A DNA stretch of 64,000 bases from AP-15 sp963818695. Its GTDB lineage: Bacteria; Pseudomonadota; Alphaproteobacteria; ATCC43930; CGMCC-115725. The stretch is taken from contig CAWFTG010000001.1 of NCBI GenBank assembly GCA_963818695.1, forward strand, positions 434,001-498,000, in the 5' to 3' direction. The notes beneath the pieces are model-generated. The model saw nothing but the letters and a program-made list of their open reading frames with translations, was not told the origin of the DNA and did not search any database. Below, piece by piece: positions 46,882 through 54,733 of the stretch (position 1 is its first letter; every line of letters starts with the position of its first letter). The position numbers and the translations under genes were made by a program.

Positions 46882-46963
46882 TTCCCGTTCCTGTTCTGGT
46901 GGGATCACGGCGAAAGTTTATGCATTTCTAGAACTTGTAGACTTTCATCGTAACTGAGGATGC

Positions 46964-47248
46964 CTACTTGATGAGCATTCCAAGTGGGCTGAGCGGTCCG
47001 ATGGGCATCAGTTCGAATGTCAGAAGGTTCGCCCGGCCGAGCGGCAATGCCTTGAGGAGGCCGTCGGCTTCCTCGACCAAGTCGACGGTCATCAGAAATA
47101 TGACCCCCGCCCCGTTATCGCGAAGCCAGAACTGCTCCATCTTTCCGTCCAGATAGAGCTGCAGGGTAGCTGGGACTTCTTTCGGAAGATACATCTGCCG
47201 CTGCTCGGGCGTGAGAGGCTTCAGTGTGCCGATTGCCATGACTTTCAT
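46964..47248 (-). CDS. Small protein with muconolactone-isomerase-like fold
   Basis: 94 aa with GGAG 8 bases upstream of ATG 47248. MKVMAIGTLKPLTPEQRQMY, LYLDGKMEQFWLRDNGAGVI and FLMTVDLVEEADGLLKALPL follow the pattern of the YCII/muconolactone-isomerase-like superfamily (dimeric ferredoxin-like fold). Its specific role is unknown. It lies between two broken genes. Confidence 0.6.
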   Translation of the reverse strand: MKVMAIGTLKPLTPEQRQMYLPKEVPATLQLYLDGKMEQFWLRDNGAGVIFLMTVDLVEEADGLLKALPLGRANLLTFELMPIGPLSPLGMLIK

Positions 47249-47336
47249 GCTGTATCTCCAATACTAAAATTGACGGTGACGCTGATCCCGTGGACCTGCG
47301 CCAGCAACGCAGTGGATTTACCCAGATTGGGGTGTG

Positions 47337-47694
47337 TTATGACAGCATTGCTTTGGCCACTTGCTCCGGTTCATCGACTTGCAGCCAATGGCCGGCTCGC
47401 ACCATATGCAGCGAGGAATGCTTCAGGTGAGACCGGCGCTCCTCGGCCATGCTGACGGGGAAATAGGGGTCGGCCTCTCCCCAGATCAGCTTGAATGGAA
47501 TATCAAGCGCTTCGAGCTTGGGCAAGCGCTTCCTGCTTCGGGCGATTTCCGCGAAGAATTGCGCGGCCAGCTGCGCAAAAGCCGGGCCGGAACTTGGCTG
47601 CTGCATAAAATTATCGGCGATCAGCGGGAAGAGGAACGCGTCGTAATGCGCCCTCTGAGCTTCCGTGAGATCCTTCTGGAATCGCTGCTTCTGC
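47337..47694 (-). pseudogene. Alpha/beta hydrolase, C-terminal part cut by IS66
   Basis: The minus-strand frame reads QKQRFQKDLTEAQRAHYDAF, LFPLIADNFMQQPSSGPAFA, then IPFKLIWGEADPYFPVSMAE (acid Asp) and HMVRAGHWLQVDEPEQVAKA (catalytic His). The frame runs into the IS66 left inverted repeat at 47695, and the N-terminal half with the Ser nucleophile is not present on the other side of the element at 55373. Confidence 0.8.
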
Positions 47695-47752
47695 GTAAGC
47701 GCTCGGTGAGGAGCGCCTGCCGCTGTGCCGCGATTGGCGCAATGATTAGCGG

Positions 47753-48142
47753 ATGGCGGATCAAACAGAACAAGTATTCACTACCGGCTTGGTGGACACT
47801 AAGCAGCAGCCGAGCCCGACGAAGCGTCGACAGTATTCTGAAGCGTTGAAGCGCCAGATGGTGGCGGAGACGCAGACGCCGGGGGCGTCGGTGTCGATCG
47901 TGGCGCGACGTCATGATGTGAACAGCAACCAGCTGTTCAGATGGCGGCGGCAACTGTTGCCGAAAGCAGTGGTCGAAAGCGGCGCTATGGTGCCGGTCGA
48001 GATCGCGCCTGATGAAGGTCGGCCGCGGCGGAGGGATCGCGAGAGCGTCATCGAGATCACGTTTGGGTGTGGGGCACGGGTGCGCCTGCGCGGCGAAGTC
48101 AGCTCGGAGACGCTGCGGCAGGTGATCGAACTGCGGCGATGA
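47753..48142 (+). CDS. tnpA: IS66 TnpA
   Basis: 129 aa. SPTKRRQYSEALKRQMVAET, VSIVARRHDVNSNQLFRWRR and VIEITFGCGARVRLRGEVSS are the helix-turn-helix and C-terminal parts of IS66 OrfA-type proteins. It overlaps the tnpB start by 4 bases (ATGA), the usual IS66 arrangement. It appears intact, though the partner proteins are broken. Confidence 0.88.
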   Translation: MADQTEQVFTTGLVDTKQQPSPTKRRQYSEALKRQMVAETQTPGASVSIVARRHDVNSNQLFRWRRQLLPKAVVESGAMVPVEIAPDEGRPRRRDRESVIEITFGCGARVRLRGEVSSETLRQVIELRR

Positions 48143-48514
48143 ACACTCTGCCGGCGGGCACCCGAGTATGGCTGGCGGCCGGTGTCACCGACATGCGCAA
48201 GGGGTTCGACAGCCTGGCGGCGCAGGCGCAGACAGTGCTCGGGCAGGATCCGTTCTCCGGTCACGTATTTTGCTTGCGCGGCCGCCGCAGTGATCTGATC
48301 AAGCTGTTGTGTAGTTGTGTGCGTCAAGTTCAGCAAATTGGTCATGGTTAGGGTGCGGTGGTTCATTGAGGTCAAATAGAGCAGCATCCCTTTGTTCGAT
48401 CGGAAACGACCATCCCTTCGTCCCGACCTGCCTTCCGGCAGAGCGCCGCGCGCAGCGGCAGTCAAGGATGCCGCCGCGAATGCGGCGGCACCGGCGGAGC
48501 CGGCGCGCAGCGTC

Positions 48515-48537
48515 CCCCGCTTTCGCGAGGGCAGGCT
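48515..48537 (-). repeat. 23-bp REP-like palindromic element, copy 1
   Basis: On the minus strand it begins AGCCTGCCC, then the arms CTCGCG/AAAGCGGGG. The sequence is identical to copy 3. It lies between the IS256 transposase stop and the left tip of that element. Confidence 0.85.
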
Positions 48538-49195
48538 CTTGACAGAGCGAGCACGGTGCTAGGCTGAACGGGTCGGGGGTCAGGCCGCATGTCGCAGTGC
48601 CTCCTTCTTGTGCTCGCGCAGATCGTCCATGTTGAGGTAGCGATGCTGCTCGAGCCAGTTCTCGTGGGTCTCGACCGCCAATGCGCGCACCAGCCGCAGG
48701 CAGCTCTCGCCATTGGGGAAGATGCGCACGACATGGGTGCGGCGCTTGATCTCCTCGTTGAGGCGCTCCAGCATGTTGGTCGATTTGAGATGCTTATGGT
48801 GCTGCCGCGGCAGCCGGTAAAAGGTCAACGTCTCGTCGATATTGTCTTCGACCCAGCCAGTGAGTTTCGAGTATTTCGACGACCATTTGGCGAGCCAGGC
48901 GGCCAGATCGCGGCGCGCCTCGATGAGATCGCGCCGATCATACAGCCAGCGCAGCTCCTGCAGACAGTCATCGTCGACCCGGCGCGGCACGTGGTCGAGC
49001 GCGTTGCGCAGAAAATGCACGTAGCATCGCTGGTAGGCCGCCTCCGCGCAGAACCTCGCGCAGCGCTGCCCGCAGGCCGGCATGATCGTCGGCCACGACA
49101 AATTCGACGCCATGCAGACCGCGCGCCTTGAGCCCGAGCAGAAAATCCCGCCAGCTCGATCGGCTCTCGCGGTTGGCGAGCTCGACCGCCAGCAC

Positions 49196-49218
49196 CCCGG
49201 CTTTCGCCGGGGCAGGCT
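49196..49218 (-). repeat. 23-bp REP-like element, copy 2, inside IS256 transposase
   Basis: It begins AGCCTGCCCC and ends GCCGGG on the minus strand, with a CGGC-GAAA-GCCG hairpin. It interrupts the codons between WDGRRQ and VLAVELANRESR; deleting exactly these 23 bases restores that junction. Confidence 0.88.
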
Positions 49219-49449
49219 CTGGCGGCGGCCGTCCCAATCGATCCCGATCGCGATCAGAACCGCCTGGCTGGCGATCACGCCGGCCTCGCGCACCCGCTCG
49301 TAGCGCGCGTCGAGGATCAGATAGGGGAAGGCTTCGGCCAAAGGGCGGCCGGCGAATTGCGCCAAACTCGCATCCAGCCCCTGGTTCATTGCACTAATCG
49401 ACGAAGCCGAAAAGCTGTCGCCGCACAGCTCCTCGGTAATCGCCTTCAC

Positions 49450-49472
49450 CCCCGCTTTCGCGAGGGCAGGCT
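49450..49472 (-). repeat. 23-bp REP-like element, copy 3, inside IS256 transposase
   Basis: Same 23 bases as copy 1. It lies between the codons for VQGVSTRK and VKAITEELCG; removing it restores the expected reading frame. Confidence 0.88.
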
Positions 49473-49679
49473 TTTGCGGGTCGAAACCCCTTGCACGTAC
49501 ATCTCCGCCAGAGCCGCCACCAGCGCCCGCTCCGAGCGCTGATCGCGTTCAAACAGCTCGGTCGAGAACCGCCCGGTTCGATCCTGCGGAACCCGCAGCT
49601 CCAGCTTGCCGACCCGCGTGATCAATGTCCGCCCGTAATAGCCCGACCGGTAGCCCTGTCGGCCCGCCGCCCGTTCACC

Positions 49680-49703
49680 CCCTGTTCAAGCCAGGGGCAG
49701 GCT
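49680..49703 (-). repeat. REP-like element, copy 4, abutting IS110 copy 1
   Basis: About 24 bases: AGCCTGCCCC, then TGGCTTGAACAGGG. It separates GAGAAG from GGTGAACGG of the IS256 transposase. IS110 copy 1 begins directly after its terminal CT (plus strand), so the IS used this palindrome as its target. Confidence 0.85.
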
Positions 49704-50223
49704 TGTATGGGGCTTTTGGTGTCAAGTGATTTGAGTGGACCCCGTTTGTGCGTTCGGCGGGCCGCGTATGGTTGTTTGAATCATCGATTATCAATTCTCC
49801 TTGTTGGCGGGGCCGGTGGGTATGTGGGCGAAGGGGAGCATTTCCCCGCTTTCGAGCTTGCTCGGGAAGCGGGGGAAGCGAAGCCGGTCGGCGCCGCCGA
49901 TCGTCCACATATCCACCGGCCGTTCTTGCCGATTGTGCCGCGGCGTGACCAAGGCTTCTGGGTGATGATCCGAGGGGAGCTCGCCATCAGGGGCGGAACA
50001 TCGCGCCACACCCTTGTATTCGGTGGATCCATCCGGATCCAAACCATGATGCAGTCATGCGCATCGGCGGCAAAGCTCCGAGACGGCAGGCCCATTCTCT
50101 AAGACGGCGTGCAAACCATGCCTGCCTCGGGTCACCGCCGCCTCGGACATCATGGGGCATCGCGTCGTAAACATGGCGACGGGGCGCCCAATCGCGCTTG
50201 GTCGTCTGCTCCGCAGTGGCAGG

Positions 50224-51410
50224 TTACACAGCCGGTCGCAGCACAACGCCCTCTGGCACCTCTCCGGTCGTCACCAGCTGCCAAAGCGCGACGAGCAGCT
50301 TGCGCGCCAGGGCGACGATCATGGTCTTGCGGGTGGTACCGCGGTGATCGGTTGTTTGCATGCGGTACCCCCGGCCTGCGCCGGGGCAGGCTATTGCGCC
50401 AGTGCGCTGTTCTTCTGGAACATCAGGAAGCGCCACGCCAACTGGATCATGCCGCGGCGCACCCGGGCGTTGCCAGCCCTGGCCAGCCCCTTCTCTCGCC
50501 GTCGCGCGCCGCTCTCATCCGGCGAACCGGTCAGGCCAGCGTAGCGAGCCACAGCCTTCCGGTCACGCAAGTTGCGCGACAGGATCTCGTGAACGAGCAT
50601 GTCGGCTGTCTCGATGCCGACGCCGATGACCCGCGCCAGCCGCCGGACCATCGCGTGGCTGGCCAGTTCCGGGTGCTGCTCGAGCCTGATCAGGCGCGCC
50701 GCCTCGATCTCCCGGATCTGGTCCATGACAAAGCGCAGACGCGCCATATCCCGGCGCAGCTCGGCCAGCGTGTTGGGCAGCAGCGGCACACCTTCCGCGG
50801 TGCGCAGCCTGTCGAGACGTTCGGCCGCTTTGCGCAAGGTCGGTTTGAAACCCCGAAGGCCGAGACGGGCCAGAGTGCTCTTCATCCGATTGACGATGCG
50901 GGTGCGCTCGCTGACCAGGTTCTCGCGCTCACGGTTGGGCCGCTTGGCATCTTCCTCTTCAGGCGTCGGGATCTTTGCCATGCTGCAATGGCGCGGTTCG
51001 CCGCGCAGCCAGCCGAGAAAGGCACGCTTGAGCAACTCGGTATCGAGCCGATCCGTCTTCGCCCGGCGATGCTCGCGCGACACGGCAACACTTGTCGGGT
51101 GGATCACATAAGCCTCGATGCCGCGTCCTCGCAGCCACCGTGCCAGCCAGAAGCCGTCCCGGCCGGCTTCGTAGGCCACCGCGATCCGATCGATCGTGCG
51201 GCCTGCCTTGGTCGCTTCGTCCCGCCAGCGATACAGCAGCTGGAGCAGCGCCGTCTCATCGGCCGCAAGTTTCTTCAGCGGCTGTCGGTTGATCCCCGGA
51301 ACTATGCTGGCGACCAGCCAGGTCGATCGGCTCATCTCAATGACGGCGATAAGTGTGCTATCCTGATCCAGAGCGGCGAGCGATCTGCTCAGGTCATTCG
51401 GCTGCTGCAT
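50224..51410 (-). pseudogene. IS110-family transposase, copy 1, truncated by REP-like insertion
   Basis: Same protein as 53328-54491 from ATG 51410 (MQQPNDLSRSLAALDQDSTL), but the 23-bp insertion at 50370-50392 ends the frame at 50391, after QKNSALAQ. The last 35 or so residues (WYRMQTTDHRGTTRKTMIVA and following), which carry part of the C-terminal domain, are out of frame downstream to 50224. Confidence 0.9.
50370..50392 (-). repeat. 23-bp REP-like element, copy 5 (filled site)
   Basis: Copy 1 of the IS110 transposase has 23 bases (AGCCTGCCCC-GGCGCAGGCCGGG on the minus strand) between GGTACC and ATTGCGCC. The second IS110 copy has GGTACCATTGCGCC without them at 53468-53481. This is a direct filled-versus-empty-site comparison. 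The insertion truncates the transposase frame at 50391. Confidence 0.95.
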
Positions 51411-52399
51411 GGGGCACCCCGTCGGTTGTTTCCAGCGACGATGATGCCTTGTCCTCGCCGCTCGCCCCATAGCATCTCTTCTCGGCGCCCAAGGCCTCTG
51501 TCATCTCCGCTTCGAGCACCTCCTGCAGTGCCGTCCGCACCAGCGCCCGCAGAAACTCCTCGTCCTCCGTCAGAACGGCTTTGACGTCGATCGCCCCAGA
51601 TTTACCCTGCCTCTTGGTCATGGTGTGCATCCTCGCCAAAGGATCCGGTGATTGCGCATCACCCGCATACCATGACCATCCCCCTCAGCGGCTTTTGCAG
51701 AACCTCCCGGACACTACCTATGCCTGTTCGCCAAGCGCCTGGAGCGTGGCCAATTCGTGTGGCCGCAAGCCGGGGAAGGCGTGGTGGTGCTGAGCCGGGC
51801 GCAACTCTGGATGCTGCTCGAGGGGATCGGCCGGCGGATGCCGCGTCGAACCTGGCGGCCGGAGCTGGCCGGGTGAACTTGGTCCGACTATGGGCTGCGG
51901 CAAATTAACTCAACCAACGGTTTGGCCGACGACAACGGCTGCAGATCTGATCCACTGCGGGCGTGCCGATCACACCCGACAATCTGCCCGACGACCCGGC
52001 TGCGCTGAAGCGCATCATTGCCGCGATGGCGCAGGATGCACTGACCGCCCAGGCCGAGATCGCCCGGCTGAAGTTCCAGCTGGCGCGTTACCGGCGAGCC
52101 GAGTTTGCCGTTCCTCGGAGAAGTTGGCGCGCGACATCGAGCAGCTCGAGATGGCGCTCGAGGCGCTGGAGACCGACCAGGCCGAGCGGCTCGCCGGCGG
52201 CATCGCCGGCCGTCGCCGCAGCCGTCGAGACCGCGGCCGAGGCGCAGAAGCCGGCGCGGCGCCCGCTGCCGGAACATCTGCCCAGAGAGGATTTGCGGCA
52301 TCCCGCACCGTGCACCTGTCCCACTTGCGGCGGGCGCGCCCGCGCAAGATCGGCGACGCGGTGACTGAGACCCTGGATTACGTGCCGGGCCGGTTCAAG

Positions 52400-52421
52400 G
52401 GCCTGCCCTCGCGAAGCGGGG
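52400..52421 (+). repeat. 22-bp REP-like element, copy 6, inside IS66 tnpC
   Basis: It starts GGCCTGCCCTCGCG and ends AAGCGGGG on the plus strand, the opposite orientation to the other copies. It separates the codons for LDYVPGRFK and VVRHIRE of TnpC. Confidence 0.85.
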
Positions 52422-52786
52422 GTAGTCCGGCACATTCGCGAGAAACTATCGTGCCGGATTTGCCACACAGTAATTGCGGCACCTGCGCAGACCACGCAAT
52501 CGCCCGCGGCCGTGCCGGGGCGGGGCTGCTCGCTCACAGCGTCGTCTCGAAATATGACGACCACTTGCCGCTCTATCGCCAAGCCGAGATCTTCGCTCGC
52601 AACGGAGTGAGCCTGGAGACCTCGACGCTGTCCGGCTGGGTCGGCGCGACGGCGGCGACACTGAAGCCGCTGGTTGATGCCCTAGCCGCCGACGTCCTCG
52701 CAAGCGACACCTTGCATGTTGACGACACTCCGGTGCCGGTCTTGGCACCGGGCACCGGCAAGACCAAGACCGGCCGACTGTGGACC

Positions 52787-52808
52787 CCCGCCTCCGCGGG
52801 GGCAGGCT
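52787..52808 (-). repeat. 22-bp REP-like element, copy 7, abutting IS110 copy 2
   Basis: AGCCTGCCCC then CGCGGAGGCGGG (minus strand). It separates TGGACC from the codons for YVRDERPF of TnpC. IS110 copy 2 follows directly after its CT end, at the same point as in copy 4. Confidence 0.85.
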
Positions 52809-53327
52809 TGTATGGGGCTTTTGGTGTCAAGTGATTTGAGTGGACCCCGTTTGTGCGTTCGGCGGGCCGCGTATGGTTGTTTGAATCATCGATTATCAAT
52901 TCTCCTTGTTGGCGGGGCCGGTGGGTATGTGGGCGAAGGGGAGCATTTCCCCGCTTTCGAGCTTGCTCGGGAAGCGGGGAAGCGAAGCCGGTCGGCGCCG
53001 CCGATCGTCCACATATCCACCGGCCGTTCTTGCCGATTGTGCCGCGGCGTGACCAAGGCTTCTGGGTGATGATCCGAGGGGAGCTCGCCATCAGGGGCGG
53101 AACATCGCGCCACACCCTTGTATTCGGTGGATCCATCCGGATCCAAACCATGATGCAGTCATGCGCATCGGCGGCAAAGCTCCGAGACGGCAGGCCCATT
53201 CTCTAAGACGGCGTGCAAACCATGCCTGCCTCGGGTCACCGCCGCCTCGGACATCATGGGGCATCGCGTCGTAAACATGGCGACGGGGCGCCCAATCGCG
53301 CTTGGTCGTCTGCTCCGCAGTGGCAGG
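52809..53327 (-). ncRNA. Candidate bridge/seek RNA region of the IS110 element
   Basis: 519 bases between the transposase stop and the right tip hold no credible protein, although several frames on both strands are open. In IS1111-type IS110 elements the guide RNA is encoded in exactly this downstream segment. The sequence is present in both copies (49704-50223 in copy 1). A guide loop should match AG/CT-flanked palindrome sequence such as AGCCTGCCC; I could not fold the RNA here. Boundaries are not known. Confidence 0.4.
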
Positions 53328-54491
53328 TTACACAGCCGGTCGCAGCACAACGCCCTCTGGCACCTCTCCGGTCGTCACCAGCTGCCAAAGCGCGACGAGC
53401 AGCTTGCGCGCCAGGGCGACGATCATGGTCTTGCGGGTGGTACCGCGGTGATCGGTTGTTTGCATGCGGTACCATTGCGCCAGTGCGCTGTTCTTCTGGA
53501 ACATCAGGAAGCGCCACGCCAACTGGATCATGCCGCGGCGCACCCGGGCGTTGCCAGCCCTGGCCAGCCCCTTCTCTCGCCGTCGCGCGCCGCTCTCATC
53601 CGGCGAACCGGTCAGGCCAGCGTAGCGAGCCACAGCCTTCCGGTCACGCAAGTTGCGCGACAGGATCTCGTGAACGAGCATGTCGGCTGTCTCGATGCCG
53701 ACGCCGATGACCCGCGCCAGCCGCCGGACCATCGCGTGGCTGGCCAGTTCCGGGTGCTGCTCGAGCCTGATCAGGCGCGCCGCCTCGATCTCCCGGATCT
53801 GGTCCATGACAAAGCGCAGACGCGCCATATCCCGGCGCAGCTCGGCCAGCGTGTTGGGCAGCAGCGGCACACCTTCCGCGGTGCGCAGCCTGTCGAGACG
53901 TTCGGCCGCTTTGCGCAAGGTCGGTTTGAAACCCCGAAGGCCGAGACGGGCCAGAGTGCTCTTCATCCGATTGACGATGCGGGTGCGCTCGCTGACCAGG
54001 TTCTCGCGCTCACGGTTGGGCCGCTTGGCATCTTCCTCTTCAGGCGTCGGGATCTTTGCCATGCTGCAATGGCGCGGTTCGCCGCGCAGCCAGCCGAGAA
54101 AGGCACGCTTGAGCAACTCGGTATCGAGCCGATCCGTCTTCGCCCGGCGATGCTCGCGCGACACGGCAACACTTGTCGGGTGGATCACATAAGCCTCGAT
54201 GCCGCGTCCTCGCAGCCACCGTGCCAGCCAGAAGCCGTCCCGGCCGGCTTCGTAGGCCACCGCGATCCGATCGATCGTGCGGCCTGCCTTGGTCGCTTCG
54301 TCCCGCCAGCGATACAGCAGCTGGAGCAGCGCCGTCTCATCGGCCGCAAGTTTCTTCAGCGGCTGTCGGTTGATCCCCGGAACTATGCTGGCGACCAGCC
54401 AGGTCGATCGGCTCATCTCAATGACGGCGATAAGTGTGCTATCCTGATCCAGAGCGGCGAGCGATCTGCTCAGGTCATTCGGCTGCTGCAT
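53328..54491 (-). CDS. IS110-family transposase (DEDD/Tnp20), copy 2, intact
   Basis: 387 aa from ATG 54491. The N-terminal RuvC-like DEDD domain has TLIAVIEMSRSTWLVASIVP (where most members have D, here E), IAVAYEAGRDGFWLARWLRG and RRAKTDRLDTELLKRAFLGW (the late Asp pair). The C-terminal Tnp_20 domain has VIGVGIETADMLVHEIL and RYAGLTGSPDESGARRREKG, LARAGNARVRRGMIQLAWRF, with the catalytic Ser in G-L-T-G-S. These enzymes act with a bridge (seek) RNA to insert into a programmed target. The frame is open further upstream into flanking tnpC; that part is not used. Confidence 0.9.
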   Translation of the reverse strand: MQQPNDLSRSLAALDQDSTLIAVIEMSRSTWLVASIVPGINRQPLKKLAADETALLQLLYRWRDEATKAGRTIDRIAVAYEAGRDGFWLARWLRGRGIEAYVIHPTSVAVSREHRRAKTDRLDTELLKRAFLGWLRGEPRHCSMAKIPTPEEEDAKRPNRERENLVSERTRIVNRMKSTLARLGLRGFKPTLRKAAERLDRLRTAEGVPLLPNTLAELRRDMARLRFVMDQIREIEAARLIRLEQHPELASHAMVRRLARVIGVGIETADMLVHEILSRNLRDRKAVARYAGLTGSPDESGARRREKGLARAGNARVRRGMIQLAWRFLMFQKNSALAQWYRMQTTDHRGTTRKTMIVALARKLLVALWQLVTTGEVPEGVVLRPAV

Positions 54492-54694
54492 GGGGCACCC
54501 CGTCGGTTGTTTCCAGCGACGATGATGCCTTGTCCTCGCCGCTCGCCCCATAGCATCTCTATGTACGCGACGAGCGGCCATTCGCCGGCTCGCGGCCGCC
54601 GGCGGCCCTGTTCTTCTATTCGCCCGACCGCAAGGGGCGAGCACCCGCAAGCGCATCTGAAAGAATTTTGCGGCGTCATTCACGCCGATGGCGG

Positions 54695-54733
54695 CGCCTG
54701 TCCTCGGGCCGGCCAAAGGCCGGACCCGGGGGC
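54695..54733. repeat. Longer palindromic insertion in tnpC (variant of the REP-like family?)
   Basis: Between the TnpC codons for VIHADG and GFNELFAGGG there is extra DNA: GCCTGTCC, a perfect CCGGCC-AAA-GGCCGG hairpin (54709-54723), and CCCGGGGGC. Its outline (GCCTG, stem-loop, G-run) mimics the 23-bp copies but is about 38 bases. Confidence 0.65.

Larger units (their letters stand above)
49704..51477 (-). mobile_element. IS110-family (IS1111-type) element, copy 1
   Basis: 1774 bases from TGTATGGGGC to CCCCATAGCATCT, flanked by CT on each side (49702-49703 and 51478-51479). TATGGGGC/GCCCCATA are subterminal inverted repeats, 2 and 6 bases from the ends, as in the IS1111 group. It is inserted in palindrome copy 4 inside the IS256 transposase. 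The transposase is on the minus strand, with about 67 non-coding bases before it and about 520 after it. It differs from copy 2 by the 23-bp insertion and one G in a run near 49874. Confidence 0.88.
48580..51621 (-). pseudogene. IS256-family (Mutator-type) transposase, multiply interrupted
   Basis: N-terminus from ATG 51621: MTKRQGKSGAIDVKAVLTED, then RTALQEVLEAEMTEALGAEK, where the IS110 copy enters. It resumes at about 49670 (GYYGRTLITRVGKLELRVPQ) and continues with VQGVSTRK, KAITEELCGDSFSASSISAM, EAFPYLILDARYERVREAGV (catalytic D in LxxDA) and ESRSSWRDFLLGLKARGLHG, then VVADDHAGL (second D) and KSTNMLERLNEEIKRRTHVV (catalytic E), ending at 48580. Two palindromic 23-bp insertions (49196, 49450) break the frame; one extra G near 49053 offsets the first. 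Confidence 0.85.
48311..51717 (-). mobile_element. IS256-family element inserted in tnpB, itself hit by IS110
   Basis: Both tips begin GTAG reading inwards (48311 on the plus strand, 51717 on the minus strand) and share a diverged repeat of about 28 bases: GTAG-TGT, then TTC-GCAAA. The minus-strand transposase (48580-51621) occupies the interior. Removing the IS110 copy (49704-51477 plus one CT) leaves about 1.63 kb, a little above the normal IS256-family size. No clear target duplication is present. Confidence 0.7.
48139..51876 (+). pseudogene. tnpB: IS66 TnpB split by an IS256-family element
   Basis: The N-terminal part from ATG 48139 reads MNTLPAGTRVWLAAGVTDMR, KGFDSLAAQAQTVLGQDPFS and SDLIKLL up to 48310. 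The C-terminal part resumes at about 51720: LFAKRLERGQFVWPQAGEGV and RMPRRTWRPELAG, ending at 51876. About seven codons (the 'YWDGQGL' region in relatives) are missing at the junction. The insert between is IS256-like. Confidence 0.85.
52809..54558 (-). mobile_element. IS110-family (IS1111-type) element, copy 2
   Basis: 1750 bases, the same ends as copy 1, flanked by CT (52807-52808 and 54559-54560). It lies in palindrome copy 7 within IS66 tnpC. It is the empty-site version for the 23-bp insertion at 50370 and has the intact transposase. The near identity of the two copies indicates recent transposition. Confidence 0.9.

Noticed and set aside
49781..50095. A 104-residue minus-strand frame (MGLPSRSFAADAHDC...) repeated in both IS110 copies
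   Set aside because: It lies in the non-coding downstream segment of the IS110 element. The frame differs between copies after a one-G change, and no ribosome site or domain is seen. It is better explained as DNA encoding a guide RNA.
50109..51584. 491-residue plus-strand frame antisense to the IS110 transposase
   Set aside because: Shadow of the highly GC-rich transposase gene on the other strand; the same shadow appears at 53256-54746.
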